Assembly: GCA_905215555.1 (NCBI GenBank)
Contig: CAJMQU010000025.1
Span: 1 to 64,000, forward strand
DNA from: an uncultured bacterium
Lineage (GTDB): Bacteria > Bacteroidota > Bacteroidia > Bacteroidales > Bacteroidaceae
Direction of reading: 5' to 3'
Length of the DNA stretch: 64,000 nucleotides
The position numbers and the translations under genes are program-made. Below, in pieces: positions 1 to 8,825 of the stretch (its first letter is position 1; every line of letters begins with the position of its first letter). Below the pieces are notes generated by a model, which was not told the DNA's origin, did not search any database, and saw nothing but the letters and a program-made list of their open reading frames with translations.

Positions 1-74
1 TATTATTATTCTACTGGCAAAGTTTAGTGGAAGTGAGTGCTGTGCGTGAATATATGTAATGATTAGGATATTCG

Positions 75-112
75 AAAGCCTTTCTCACTTCCCGGTGTGA
101 AAGGCTTTTTTA
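75..112 (+). terminator. Rho-independent terminator or attenuator before leuA
   Basis: Arms AAAGCCTTTC (75-84) and GAAAGGCTTT (99-108) extend inward by three pairs after a T-T mismatch and are followed by a T run. The hairpin ends about 30 bases before the leuA start. It is either the terminator of an upstream gene outside the window or a leader attenuator. No leucine-rich leader peptide is visible, so attenuation is only a possibility. Confidence 0.75.
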
Positions 113-142
113 ATGGCAATAATTTAATAAATACTATAAGAA

Positions 143-1639
143 ATGAGTGACAAGTTGTTTATTTTCGACACAACGCTCCGCGATGGTGAGCAGGTTCCGG
201 GATGCCAGTTGAACACAGTGGAAAAGATTCAGGTAGCAAAGGCACTGGAAGCACTGGGAGTGGATGTTATTGAAGCGGGATTCCCTATTTCCAGTCCGGG
301 AGATTTCAACTCGGTAATTGAAATATCAAAAGCGGTGACGTGGCCTACTATTTGTGCGCTGACCCGTGCGGTACAAAAAGATATTGATGTGGCGGCGGAT
401 GCGTTGAAGTTTGCCAAGCATAAACGTATTCATACGGGTATCGGTACATCAGATTCGCATATCAAGTATAAATTCAACTCGAATCGTGAAGAAATCATAG
501 AACGTGCAGTGGCTGCCGTGAAGTATGCCCGTCGCTATGTGGACGATGTGGAATTTTATGCAGAGGATGCCGGCCGTACGGATAATGAATACCTGGCTCG
601 CGTGGTGGAAGCAGTTATTAAGGCGGGTGCCACGGTAGTGAATATTCCGGATACGACCGGTTACTGTCTGCCCGACGAATATGGCGCGAAGATCAAGTAT
701 TTGATGGAGCACGTGAGCGGCATTGAAAAGGCTATCCTTTCCACTCACTGTCACAATGACTTGGGAATGGCTACTGCCAACACGATGGCAGGTGTACTGA
801 ATGGTGCGCGTCAGGTGGAGGTTACCATCAATGGTATCGGTGAACGTGCCGGCAATACATCGCTTGAAGAAGTGGCTATGATCATTAAATGCCATAAGGA
901 TATTGAGATTGAAACAAACATCAATACACAGAAGATTTATCCGACCAGCCGTATGGTGTCCAGTCTGATGAACATGCCGGTACAACCGAATAAGGCTATC
1001 GTGGGGCGCAATGCCTTTGCTCATTCATCAGGCATCCATCAGGATGGTGTGTTGAAGAATGTGCAGACGTATGAGATTATCGATCCTCACGATGTCGGTA
1101 TTGATGATAACTCTATCGTATTGACTGCTCGCAGCGGACGTGCTGCCTTGAAGAACCGCTTACAAATATTGGGCATTGATCTTGAACAGGATCAGTTGGA
1201 TAAAGTATATGAGGCTTTCCTGAAATTGGCAGATAAGAAAAAAGACATCAATGATGACGATATCCTTGTGCTTGCAGGTGTCGACCGTACGCAGAACCAT
1301 CGGGTGAAGTTGGAGTACCTGCAAGTGACCAGTGGGGTAGGTGTTCGTTCGGTTGCCAGCCTGGGATTGAATATCTCCGGTGAGAAGTTTGAGGCAGCCG
1401 CCAGCGGAAACGGTCCGGTGGATGCGGCGATAAAGGCTTTGAAGAAGATTATCGACCGCCATATGACGCTGAAGGAATTCACTATTCAGGCCATTAGCAA
1501 GGGGAGTGACGATATGGGTAAGGTACATATGCAGGTGGAATATGATAATCATATTTATTATGGTTTCGGAGCAAACACCGACATCATTGCCGCATCGGTA
1601 GAAGCTTATATTGATTGTATCAATAAGTTCAAATCATAA
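143..1639 (+). CDS. leuA: 2-isopropylmalate synthase
   Basis: Catalyses the committed step of leucine synthesis, condensing acetyl-CoA with 2-oxoisovalerate in the cytoplasm. The 498-residue protein has the DTTLRDGEQ active-site motif at residues 9-17 and the metal-binding HCHND motif near 202-206, which define the DRE-TIM metallolyase family. The C-terminal part (about 380-498) matches the LeuA allosteric domain that binds leucine, so feedback inhibition is expected from the family. It is the first gene of a five-gene leucine operon, 41 bases before leuC. The methionine at 143 is the natural start because the motif lies immediately downstream. Confidence 0.95.
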   Translation: MSDKLFIFDTTLRDGEQVPGCQLNTVEKIQVAKALEALGVDVIEAGFPISSPGDFNSVIEISKAVTWPTICALTRAVQKDIDVAADALKFAKHKRIHTGIGTSDSHIKYKFNSNREEIIERAVAAVKYARRYVDDVEFYAEDAGRTDNEYLARVVEAVIKAGATVVNIPDTTGYCLPDEYGAKIKYLMEHVSGIEKAILSTHCHNDLGMATANTMAGVLNGARQVEVTINGIGERAGNTSLEEVAMIIKCHKDIEIETNINTQKIYPTSRMVSSLMNMPVQPNKAIVGRNAFAHSSGIHQDGVLKNVQTYEIIDPHDVGIDDNSIVLTARSGRAALKNRLQILGIDLEQDQLDKVYEAFLKLADKKKDINDDDILVLAGVDRTQNHRVKLEYLQVTSGVGVRSVASLGLNISGEKFEAAASGNGPVDAAIKALKKIIDRHMTLKEFTIQAISKGSDDMGKVHMQVEYDNHIYYGFGANTDIIAASVEAYIDCINKFKS

Positions 1640-1680
1640 GACTAACCTCAATTATAAATCGTAAAATCATAATAAATCTG

Positions 1681-3075
1681 ATGAATACATTATTTGATAA
1701 AATCTGGGATGCCCACGTGGTTCAGCAAGTGGAAGATGGTCCCACACAGTTATACATCGATCGCCTTTATTGTCACGAAGTGACCAGCCCGCAGGCTTTT
1801 GCAGGATTACGTGCACGTGGCATCAAGTGTTTCCGTCCGGAAAAGATTTACTGTATGCCCGACCATAATACGCCGACGCACGATCAGGATAAACCGATTG
1901 AAGATCCTATATCAAAGACTCAGGTAGATACACTGGCTAAAAATGCGGAAGACTTCGGACTGACGCACTTCGGTATGTTGCACGAGAAGAACGGTATAAT
2001 TCATGTGGTAGGTCCGGAAAGGGGATTGACACTGCCTGGGATGACGATAGTGTGCGGCGACTCACATACTTCTACGCATGGTGCGATGGGAGCGGTAGCT
2101 TTCGGTATCGGTACGAGTGAAGTGGAAATGGTGATGGCTTCGCAATGTATTTTGCAGACCCGTCCGAAGACGATGCGTATCACGGTGGACGGAAAATTGG
2201 GCAGAGGTGTGACTGCAAAGGATCTTGCCCTTTACATGATGTCTAAGATGACGACCAGCGGTGCCACAGGCTATTTTGTGGAATATGCCGGAGAGGCTGT
2301 CCGCAATCTGACAATGGAAGGCCGTCTGACGTTGTGTAATCTCAGTATAGAAATGGGGGCTCGCGGCGGTATGGTGGCGCCGGATGAAGTGACATTCGAA
2401 TATATCAAGGGACGTGAGTATGCTCCGCAAGGCGAGGCTTGGGACAAAGCGTTGGCTTACTGGAAGACGCTGAAGAGCGATGAGAATGCTACGTTTGATA
2501 AGGAAGTGCGTTTTGATGCAGCAGATATCGAACCGATGATTACGTATGGAACAAATCCGGGTATGGGGATGGGAATCTCGCAACATATCCCTACTACCGA
2601 TGGTATGGGAGAGGCTGCAAAAGCTTCGTTCATGAAATCAATGGATTATATGGGTTTCCAACCCGGTGAAGGAGTGCTGGGCAAGAAGATTGATTATGTA
2701 TTTCTGGGTGCTTGCACGAATGGTCGTATAGAGGATTTCCGCGCTTTTGCTTCTTTGGTGAAAGGACGTAAGAAAGCGGAACATGTGGTTGCCTGGCTGG
2801 TGCCCGGTTCGTGGATGGTGGATGCACAGATCCGTGAAGAAGGTTTGGATAAAGTATTGGAAGAGGCCGGCTTTGCTATCCGTCAGCCAGGATGTTCGGC
2901 TTGTTTGGCAATGAATGATGACAAGGTTCCTGCCGGAAAGTATGCGGTTTCTACAAGCAACCGTAACTTTGAAGGTCGTCAGGGGCCGGGTTCACGCACA
3001 TTGCTTGCCAGTCCGCTGGTGGCTGCTGCGGCGGCGGTGACGGGAGTGATCACAGATCCGAGAGAGCTGATGTAA
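1681..3075 (+). CDS. leuC: 3-isopropylmalate dehydratase large subunit
   Basis: Aconitase-family large subunit that, with LeuD, isomerises 2-isopropylmalate to 3-isopropylmalate. It is 464 residues long, normal for LeuC. Three cysteines expected to hold the 4Fe-4S cluster are visible: Cys345 in GACTNGR and Cys405/Cys408 in PGCSAC. The GDSHTSTHGA segment near residue 126 is also typical. It sits between leuA and leuD in one transcription unit and needs the leuD product 62 bases downstream as its partner. An oxygen-sensitive cluster fits an anaerobe. Confidence 0.96.
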   Translation: MNTLFDKIWDAHVVQQVEDGPTQLYIDRLYCHEVTSPQAFAGLRARGIKCFRPEKIYCMPDHNTPTHDQDKPIEDPISKTQVDTLAKNAEDFGLTHFGMLHEKNGIIHVVGPERGLTLPGMTIVCGDSHTSTHGAMGAVAFGIGTSEVEMVMASQCILQTRPKTMRITVDGKLGRGVTAKDLALYMMSKMTTSGATGYFVEYAGEAVRNLTMEGRLTLCNLSIEMGARGGMVAPDEVTFEYIKGREYAPQGEAWDKALAYWKTLKSDENATFDKEVRFDAADIEPMITYGTNPGMGMGISQHIPTTDGMGEAAKASFMKSMDYMGFQPGEGVLGKKIDYVFLGACTNGRIEDFRAFASLVKGRKKAEHVVAWLVPGSWMVDAQIREEGLDKVLEEAGFAIRQPGCSACLAMNDDKVPAGKYAVSTSNRNFEGRQGPGSRTLLASPLVAAAAAVTGVITDPRELM

Positions 3076-3137
3076 TTTCAGCCTTCCGGATGGAAGTCGT
3101 ATAATAATTAGTATTTCAAAATCAAAGCTAAAAAACA

Positions 3138-3731
3138 ATGAAACAGAAATTCAATATAATCACCAGTACTTGTGTCCCCCTCCCGTTGGAGAATGTGGAT
3201 ACAGACCAGATCATCCCTGCACGTTTTCTGAAAGCTACGACGAAAGAAGGTTTCGGAGAGAACTTGTTCCGCGACTGGCGCTATGACAAACAAGGGAACA
3301 AAATCGACTCTTTCGTGCTGAACGATCCGACTTATGGCGGACAGATACTTGTTGCCGGAAAGAATTTCGGTTCGGGTTCCAGTCGCGAGCATGCCGCATG
3401 GGCCATTGCCGATTATGGTTTCAGGGTGGTAGTCAGCAGCTTTTTCGCTGATATTCACAAGAACAACGAATTGAATAACTTTGTGTTGCCTGTGGTAGTG
3501 AGTGAGCCGTTCCTGAAAGAACTTTTCGATTCCATCGCTGCCGATCCGAAGATGGAGGTGGAAGTGAATCTGCCCGAACAGACCATTACCAATAAGGCTA
3601 CGGGCAAGAGCGAAAGTTTTGAAATCAATGCCTATAAGAAGCATTGTCTGATGAACGGTCTGGATGATATCGATTTCTTAGTTGAGAATAAAAATAAAAT
3701 AGAAGCCTGGGAAAAGAAAAATGAGGAATAA
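3138..3731 (+). CDS. leuD: 3-isopropylmalate dehydratase small subunit
   Basis: Small swivel-domain subunit of isopropylmalate isomerase, 197 residues, the usual length. The motif FGSGSSREHA (about residues 74-83) is the substrate-loop signature of LeuD. It follows leuC and its last 11 bases overlap the start of the next gene, which suggests translational coupling with the LeuA paralogue. The partner is LeuC. The protein is cytoplasmic and no signal peptide or unusual insertion is seen. Confidence 0.95.
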   Translation: MKQKFNIITSTCVPLPLENVDTDQIIPARFLKATTKEGFGENLFRDWRYDKQGNKIDSFVLNDPTYGGQILVAGKNFGSGSSREHAAWAIADYGFRVVVSSFFADIHKNNELNNFVLPVVVSEPFLKELFDSIAADPKMEVEVNLPEQTITNKATGKSESFEINAYKKHCLMNGLDDIDFLVENKNKIEAWEKKNEE

Positions 3732-5268
3732 TCAGCCCAAAATAGAGATCATGGACACCACACTCCGCGACGGTGAACAGACCAGCGGTGTATCGTTCGT
3801 CCCTCATGAGAAGCTGATGATAGCCCGTCTGCTGCTGGAAGAGCTGAAAGTGGACAGGGTGGAAGTGGCTTCCGCGCGGGTTTCGGACGGTGAGTTCGAT
3901 GCGGTCAAGATGATATGTGACTGGGCTGCACGGCGCAACTTGTTGCCAAAAGTGGAGGTGTTGGGTTTCGTGGACGGGCATACGTCGGTGGACTGGATAC
4001 ATGCTACCGGCTGCCGCGTCATTAATCTTCTGTGCAAAGGTTCGTTGAAGCATTGTACGTGCCAACTGAGGAAGACTCCCGAAGAGCATATCGAAGACAT
4101 TATCGGCGTGGTGAACTACGCCAATGAGCGCGATATGGAGGTGAACGTTTATCTGGAGGATTGGAGTAACGGAATGAAAGATTCTCCGGAATATGTGTTC
4201 CGGATGGTGGATGCGCTGATGCATACAAGCATCAAGAGGTATATGTTGCCGGACACCCTGGGGGTGCTGAATCCGCTGCAAGTCATCGAATATATGCGGA
4301 AGATGGTGAAACGCTATCCGCATGCCCACTTCGATTTCCATCCGCATAATGACTACGACCTGGCGGTGAGCAATGTGCTTGCTGCCGTGCTGAGTGGTGC
4401 AAAGGGGCTGCATACCACTATCAACGGTCTGGGAGAGCGTGCCGGAAATGCGCCGCTTTCCAGCGTGCAGGCCATTCTGAAAGATCATTTCAATGCGATT
4501 ACCAATATTGACGAAAGCCGTCTGAATGAAGTAAGCCGGGTGGTTGAGTCGTATTCGGGTATTGCCATTCCTGCCAACAAACCGATTGTGGGCGAGAATG
4601 TGTTCACCCAGGTGGCGGGAGTGCATGCCGATGGTGACAACAAAAGCAATCTTTACTGCAATGACCTGTTGCCCGAACGTTTCGGGCGTAAGCGCGAGTA
4701 TGCCTTGGGCAAGAATAGCGGCAAGGCGAATATCCGCAAGAATCTGGAAGATTTGGGGTTGACTCTGGACGAGGACTCCATGCGTAAGGTGACGGAACGT
4801 ATTATCGAACTTGGAGATAAAAAAGAACTGGTTACGCAGGAAGACCTCCCTTACATCGTCTCTGACGTGTTGAAGCATGGGGTGATGAATGAGAAAGTGA
4901 GACTGAAGACGTATATCGTGAACCTTGCTTACGGTCTGAAACCCATGGCAACGTTGAAGATTGAAATCAACGGGCAGGAGTTTGAGGAGAGTTCGAGTGG
5001 CGATGGTCAGTATGATGCCTTTGTGCGTGCATTGCGCAAGATATACAAGGTGACTTTGGGACGCCGTTTCCCGATGCTGACGAATTATGCCGTGAGCATT
5101 CCTCCCGGTGGGCGTACTGATGCTTTTGTGCAGACAGTGATAACTTGGAGCTTCGATGACACGGTGTTCCGCACCCGTGGGCTGGATGCCGACCAGACGG
5201 AAGCAGCGATCAAGGCGACGATGAAAATGCTCAATATCATAGAAGACGAATATGAAAAGGTGGGATAA
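3721..5268 (+). CDS. LeuA-family synthase, probably citramalate synthase
   Basis: Second DRE-TIM metallolyase in the operon, 515 residues, with MDTTLRDGEQTSG near the N-terminus, the HPHND metal site around residue 205 and a C-terminal LeuA-type regulatory domain. It differs clearly in sequence from the leuA product. In many anaerobes such paralogues are citramalate synthases that make 2-oxobutyrate from pyruvate for isoleucine, and LeuCD and LeuB then act on the citramalate. That role fits the position between leuD and leuB, but it is inferred. A second isopropylmalate synthase or homocitrate synthase cannot be excluded. Overlaps leuD by 11 bases. Confidence 0.8.
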   Translation: MRNNQPKIEIMDTTLRDGEQTSGVSFVPHEKLMIARLLLEELKVDRVEVASARVSDGEFDAVKMICDWAARRNLLPKVEVLGFVDGHTSVDWIHATGCRVINLLCKGSLKHCTCQLRKTPEEHIEDIIGVVNYANERDMEVNVYLEDWSNGMKDSPEYVFRMVDALMHTSIKRYMLPDTLGVLNPLQVIEYMRKMVKRYPHAHFDFHPHNDYDLAVSNVLAAVLSGAKGLHTTINGLGERAGNAPLSSVQAILKDHFNAITNIDESRLNEVSRVVESYSGIAIPANKPIVGENVFTQVAGVHADGDNKSNLYCNDLLPERFGRKREYALGKNSGKANIRKNLEDLGLTLDEDSMRKVTERIIELGDKKELVTQEDLPYIVSDVLKHGVMNEKVRLKTYIVNLAYGLKPMATLKIEINGQEFEESSSGDGQYDAFVRALRKIYKVTLGRRFPMLTNYAVSIPPGGRTDAFVQTVITWSFDDTVFRTRGLDADQTEAAIKATMKMLNIIEDEYEKVG

Positions 5269-5303
5269 ATAAAGAAACAAAACATTATAAACTAAATTAT
5301 ATC

Positions 5304-6365
5304 ATGGATTTTAAAATTGCAGTATTAGCCGGCGACGGCATTGGCCCCGAAATTTCCGTTGTAGGTGTAGACGTGATGAGCGCCGTTTGTGAGAAGTTCG
5401 GACATAAAGTAAGCTACGAATATGCCATTTGTGGCGCAGACGCTATCGAAAAAGTGGGAGATCCGTTTCCCGAAGCTACCTATGAAGTATGCAAGAAGGC
5501 TGATGCCGTTCTGTTTTCTGCCGTAGGCGATCCGAAGTTCGACAATGACCCTACTGCAAAGGTACGCCCCGAACAGGGTCTGCTGGCTATGCGTAAGAAA
5601 CTGGGACTGTTTGCCAATATACGTCCTGTGCAGACTTTCAAATGCCTGCTCCACAAATCTCCGCTCCGTGCCGAATTAGTGGACGGTGCGGATTTTCTTT
5701 GTATCCGCGAACTGACCGGCGGTATGTATTTTGGCGAGAAATATCAGGACAACGATAAGGCGTATGACACTAACATGTACACCCGTCCGGAGATTGAACG
5801 TATTCTGAAAGTAGGGTTCGAGTACGCCATGAAGCGCAATAAACACCTCACCGTGGTAGACAAGGCAAACGTGCTGGCATCTTCACGCCTGTGGAGACAG
5901 ATTGCTCAGGAGATGGCTCCGCAATATCCCGAAGTGACTACTGACTATATGTTTGTGGACAATGCAGCCATGAAGATGATTCAGGAGCCTAAGTTCTTCG
6001 ATGTGATGGTTACGGAAAACACTTTCGGTGATATCCTAACCGATGAGGGGTCCGTTATCAGCGGTTCCATGGGCTTGCTTCCTTCCGCTTCTACAGGCGA
6101 AAGCACTCCAGTATTCGAGCCGATTCACGGTTCATGGCCGCAGGCTAAAGGCTTGAACATCGCTAATCCGCTGGCACAAGTGCTTTCGGTTGCCATGCTG
6201 TTCGAGTACTTCGACCTGAAAGAGGAGGGCGCATTAATCCGCAAGGCCGTTGACGCTTCGCTTGACGCTAATGTCCGTACGCCGGAAATCCAGATAGAAG
6301 GCGGTGAAAAATATGGCACGAAAGAAGTAGGTGCTTGGGTGGTGGATTATATTAAGCGTAACTAA
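5304..6365 (+). CDS. leuB: 3-isopropylmalate dehydrogenase
   Basis: NAD-dependent oxidative decarboxylation of 3-isopropylmalate, the last dedicated step to 2-oxoisocaproate. It has 353 residues. The N-terminal GDGIGPE motif, the central Lys/Asp residues in VDKANVL, and the DEGSVISGSMGLLPSAS and EPIHGS segments are family signatures. It closes the leucine operon, 35 bases after the citramalate synthase-like gene. If that gene makes citramalate, this enzyme would also serve the isoleucine branch with beta-methylmalate. Its stop codon slightly overlaps the end of an opposite-strand pseudogene. Confidence 0.95.
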   Translation: MDFKIAVLAGDGIGPEISVVGVDVMSAVCEKFGHKVSYEYAICGADAIEKVGDPFPEATYEVCKKADAVLFSAVGDPKFDNDPTAKVRPEQGLLAMRKKLGLFANIRPVQTFKCLLHKSPLRAELVDGADFLCIRELTGGMYFGEKYQDNDKAYDTNMYTRPEIERILKVGFEYAMKRNKHLTVVDKANVLASSRLWRQIAQEMAPQYPEVTTDYMFVDNAAMKMIQEPKFFDVMVTENTFGDILTDEGSVISGSMGLLPSASTGESTPVFEPIHGSWPQAKGLNIANPLAQVLSVAMLFEYFDLKEEGALIRKAVDASLDANVRTPEIQIEGGEKYGTKEVGAWVVDYIKRN

Positions 6366-6672
6366 TCTTCGACAAATGTGGCTTCGCAATGTTCGCTCGG
6401 AATTTTAAACTCCGGGGGGCATGACTGATACCGAAGCCTTCGAGCCGGTGACAGATAATATGTGTATGTGGTGGAAGTCGTCTGCGCAAGAAATGGCGCG
6501 GATGGCTTCCACTTCTTTTTTGCTGAATTTGTGAATACTCTCGACAACAGTGGAGCCTACCGCTACCAGCAGGATAACAGCATTGAGAGATACAATGCCG
6601 ATTAATGAATGCCTTGTTCAGCGCCCCTGCGTTGTTGCTGTGGCTGTGATGATGGTGATGTTCGTGTTGCAC
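6362..6672 (-). pseudogene. Decayed cation diffusion facilitator (CDF) transporter remnant
   Basis: Read on the minus strand from a GTG at 6672, one frame gives a histidine-rich start (HEHHHHHSHS) like the cytoplasmic N-terminus of CDF zinc transporters. A second frame gives a hydrophobic stretch ending LLVAVGSTVVESIHKF, like CDF transmembrane segment 3, then ADDFHHIHI, like the CDF C-terminal domain. The third frame, reached across a run of six C residues near 6415, gives EFKIPSEHCEATFVED and a stop. A whole CDF protein is about 300 residues. This is under 110 codons in three frames, so it looks like a deleted and frameshifted relic. The family assignment rests on motif resemblance only. Confidence 0.5.
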
Positions 6673-6766
6673 CTTATATGATTAAGGTGTAAGAGTTATA
6701 CAAATTTTATTATGCAAATTTACGTGATAGAAATGTAACACTTGAGCTGCGAAATGGTTTTTTATC

Positions 6767-6774
6767 TATCTTTG
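6767..6774 (+). promoter_or_regulatory. -7 promoter box for cysK
   Basis: TATCTTTG matches the Bacteroidales -7 consensus TAnnTTTG and lies 44 bases before the cysK start. Confidence 0.65.
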
Positions 6775-6817
6775 TGCGAAGATACCTATAAATGGGATAT
6801 TTAATAATTAGATTGTT

Positions 6818-7768
6818 ATGGCAAGAATAGCAAAAAACCTGACGGAACTTATCGGTCACACTCCACTGATGGAGTTGGTGGAATATAGTCGTAAATATGG
6901 ACTGAAACAGAACATAATCGCTAAACTGGAAGCGTTCAATCCGGCCGGAAGTGTAAAGGACCGTGTGGCGCTTGCCATGATTGAAGATGCGGAAGTGCGT
7001 GGAGCACTGAAACCCGGTGCAACCATTATAGAGCCCACTAGCGGAAATACAGGGGTCGGCCTGGCAATGGTTTCTACAATCAAGGGGTATCACCTGATAC
7101 TCACCATGCCCGAAACAATGAGTATAGAGCGACGCAACCTACTGAAAGCTCTGGGCGCTGAAATTGTACTGACAGATGGGCTGGCAGGTATGGCGGGTTC
7201 CATAGCAAAGGCAAAAGAGCTGAGGGAAGCGATCCCAGGCTCTGTTATCCTCCAGCAGTTTGAGAATCCTTCTAACGCACATGTTCATACGCTGACCACG
7301 GGTGAGGAGATATGGACGGATACGGACGGAAAAGTAGACGTATTCGTTGCCGGAGTAGGGACGGGAGGAACTGTCTGCGGTGTGGCGCGTGCTTTGAAGA
7401 AACATAACCCGAACGTATATATTGTGGCCGTAGAGCCGGAATCTTCTCCGGTATTGGAAGGCGGAGTGGAAGGTCCGCATCGCATACAGGGTATCGGGGC
7501 TAATTTTATTCCTGCAATTTATGATGCTTCCGTTGTGGATGAGGTGTTGCCTGTGCCTGATGACGAGGCGATTCGCGGCGGACGCGAACTGTCGTCCACT
7601 GAAGGATTGTTGGCTGGTATATCTTCCGGAGCAGCTGTATATGCAGCGCGTTTGCTGGCGCAACGTCCGGAATTTGCAGATAAGAAGATTGTTGCGCTCT
7701 TGCCGGATACGGGAGAACGTTATCTTTCGACGGAACTGTTTGCATTCGAAACCTATCCGCTGGACTGA
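6818..7768 (+). CDS. cysK: Cysteine synthase A (O-acetylserine sulfhydrylase)
   Basis: PLP enzyme forming cysteine from O-acetylserine and sulfide. It has 316 residues, normal for CysK. The PLP lysine is Lys47 in NPAGSVKDR. The substrate loop TSGNTG is at about 74-79, and the phosphate-binding GTGGT and C-terminal PDTGERYLST motifs are present. It has its own -7 box (6767) and stands alone on the plus strand. Immediately after its stop codon begins the 22-bp phased array at 7775-7879. Confidence 0.95.
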   Translation: MARIAKNLTELIGHTPLMELVEYSRKYGLKQNIIAKLEAFNPAGSVKDRVALAMIEDAEVRGALKPGATIIEPTSGNTGVGLAMVSTIKGYHLILTMPETMSIERRNLLKALGAEIVLTDGLAGMAGSIAKAKELREAIPGSVILQQFENPSNAHVHTLTTGEEIWTDTDGKVDVFVAGVGTGGTVCGVARALKKHNPNVYIVAVEPESSPVLEGGVEGPHRIQGIGANFIPAIYDASVVDEVLPVPDDEAIRGGRELSSTEGLLAGISSGAAVYAARLLAQRPEFADKKIVALLPDTGERYLSTELFAFETYPLD

Positions 7769-7774
7769 GTGACT

Positions 7775-7879
7775 GTTTCATCAAGTGAAACCAAGTGTTT
7801 CATGCCTTGAAACAGTTGGTTTCATTGCTTGAAACAATCAGTTTCCTATAATGAAACGAATCGTTTCCCTGTGGGAAAC
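7775..7879. repeat. 22-bp phased alternating-hexamer array 1 (GTTTCM/KGAAAC)
   Basis: Ten hexamers start at 7775, 7786, 7797, 7808, 7819, 7830, 7841, 7852, 7863 and 7874, exactly 11 bp apart. They alternate between GTTTCA or GTTTCC and TGAAAC or GGAAAC. The nine 5-base spacers between them differ in sequence. The result is five tandem 22-bp units, each able to form a 6-bp stem with a 5-base loop, with neighbouring arms able to pair either way. The array lies between the cysK stop and the downstream TPR gene. Confidence 0.95.
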
Positions 7880-7901
7880 AAAATTTATAAAAGAGTTGAA
7901 T

Positions 7902-8726
7902 ATGAAAAAGTATATCCTTTCTTTCCTTATATATATAATAGGTGTAACTCCCGTCTTCTCCCAAACTTATCAAGAACTTGCAGACCGTGCCATCGCTTGC
8001 ACCGAGCAAGATAGTCTGACTCAGGCAGAAGATTATATTCGTCAGGCGTTGAAACTGGAACCTGCCAATCCGCACAATGCCCTGCTGTTTTCTAATCTTG
8101 GCACCATTCAGCGTCGGCAGCGTGATTATGAGCAGGCTTTGGAATCGTACACTTTTGCGCTGAACATTGCCCCGCGTGCTGTACCTATTCTTTTGAACCG
8201 TGCCGCATTGAATCTTGAAATGGGGCGGAATGACCAGGCGCGTGTAGACTATTCGTTAGTGCTGGATTTGGAAAAAGATAATCGGGAGGCTCTCTTGATG
8301 CGTGCCTATATTTATGCGAGTCAGCGTGATGTCAAATTTGCCCGTGCAGATTACGAACATTTGCTGAAACTTGAACCTCAGAACTATAATGCCCGTTTAG
8401 GCCTGGCTACCCTGGAACAGAAAGACGGAAACTTGCAGAAGGCTTTGGAGATATTAAATAAGATGCTGGCTGAAAATCCGAAGGATGCCGCTTTATACGT
8501 GGCACGTGCCGGAGTAGAACAAGACATGCAGCACGTTGATCTGGCAATGATTGACTTGGAAGAAGCATTGAGGTTGAATCCTTCGCAGACCGAAGCTTAT
8601 CTGATGCGTGGACAGATTTATCTATCTCAGAAAAAGAAGAATCTGGCGAAACAGGATTTTGAGAAAGCAATCTCTTTGGGAGTGCCGCAGGCAGATTTGA
8701 GGGGATTGTTGCAGCAGTGTAAATGA
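7902..8726 (+). CDS. Exported tetratricopeptide-repeat protein
   Basis: 274-residue protein with an N-terminal hydrophobic signal sequence (MKKYILSFLIYIIGVTPVFSQ, cleavage probably after Ser-20 or nearby) and about seven tandem TPR-like helix pairs with the usual A/G/Y/P pattern. The frame is open to an ATG at 7851, but that would place the phased repeat array in the protein and bury the signal peptide, so 7902 is preferred. Probably a periplasmic or outer-membrane-associated scaffold. Its partner is unknown. Confidence 0.8.
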   Translation: MKKYILSFLIYIIGVTPVFSQTYQELADRAIACTEQDSLTQAEDYIRQALKLEPANPHNALLFSNLGTIQRRQRDYEQALESYTFALNIAPRAVPILLNRAALNLEMGRNDQARVDYSLVLDLEKDNREALLMRAYIYASQRDVKFARADYEHLLKLEPQNYNARLGLATLEQKDGNLQKALEILNKMLAENPKDAALYVARAGVEQDMQHVDLAMIDLEEALRLNPSQTEAYLMRGQIYLSQKKKNLAKQDFEKAISLGVPQADLRGLLQQCK

Positions 8727-8729
8727 GGA

Positions 8730-8766
8730 GGTACTTTCTTTTGCCTTGACGCAAAAGAAAGATACC
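8730..8766. terminator. Bidirectional terminator hairpin between TPR gene and recQ
   Basis: Arms CTTTCTTTTGC and GCAAAAGAAAG around the loop CTTGAC, extended outward by GGTA/TACC with one bulge. T-rich sequence follows on the plus strand. It serves the convergent genes on both sides. Confidence 0.7.
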
Positions 8767-8825
8767 AAATTTCTTTTTGACGCTTCTTCTTTCGGGTAAG
8801 TAGAAGAAATAGTATGTTCCCTTTC

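Noticed and set aside
59..100. 13-codon frame overlapping the hairpin before leuA as a leader peptide
   Set aside because: It contains a single leucine codon and no ribosome-binding context, so leucine attenuation is not supported.
3625..5280. 551-codon open frame on the minus strand opposite the LeuA paralogue
   Set aside because: Histidine- and arginine-rich composition with no domain. It is the complement of a real, motif-bearing gene and arises from G+C-biased third positions.
7775..7879. CRISPR-like array
   Set aside because: Repeats are 6 bases and alternate in orientation, spacers are 5 bases, and no cas gene is present.
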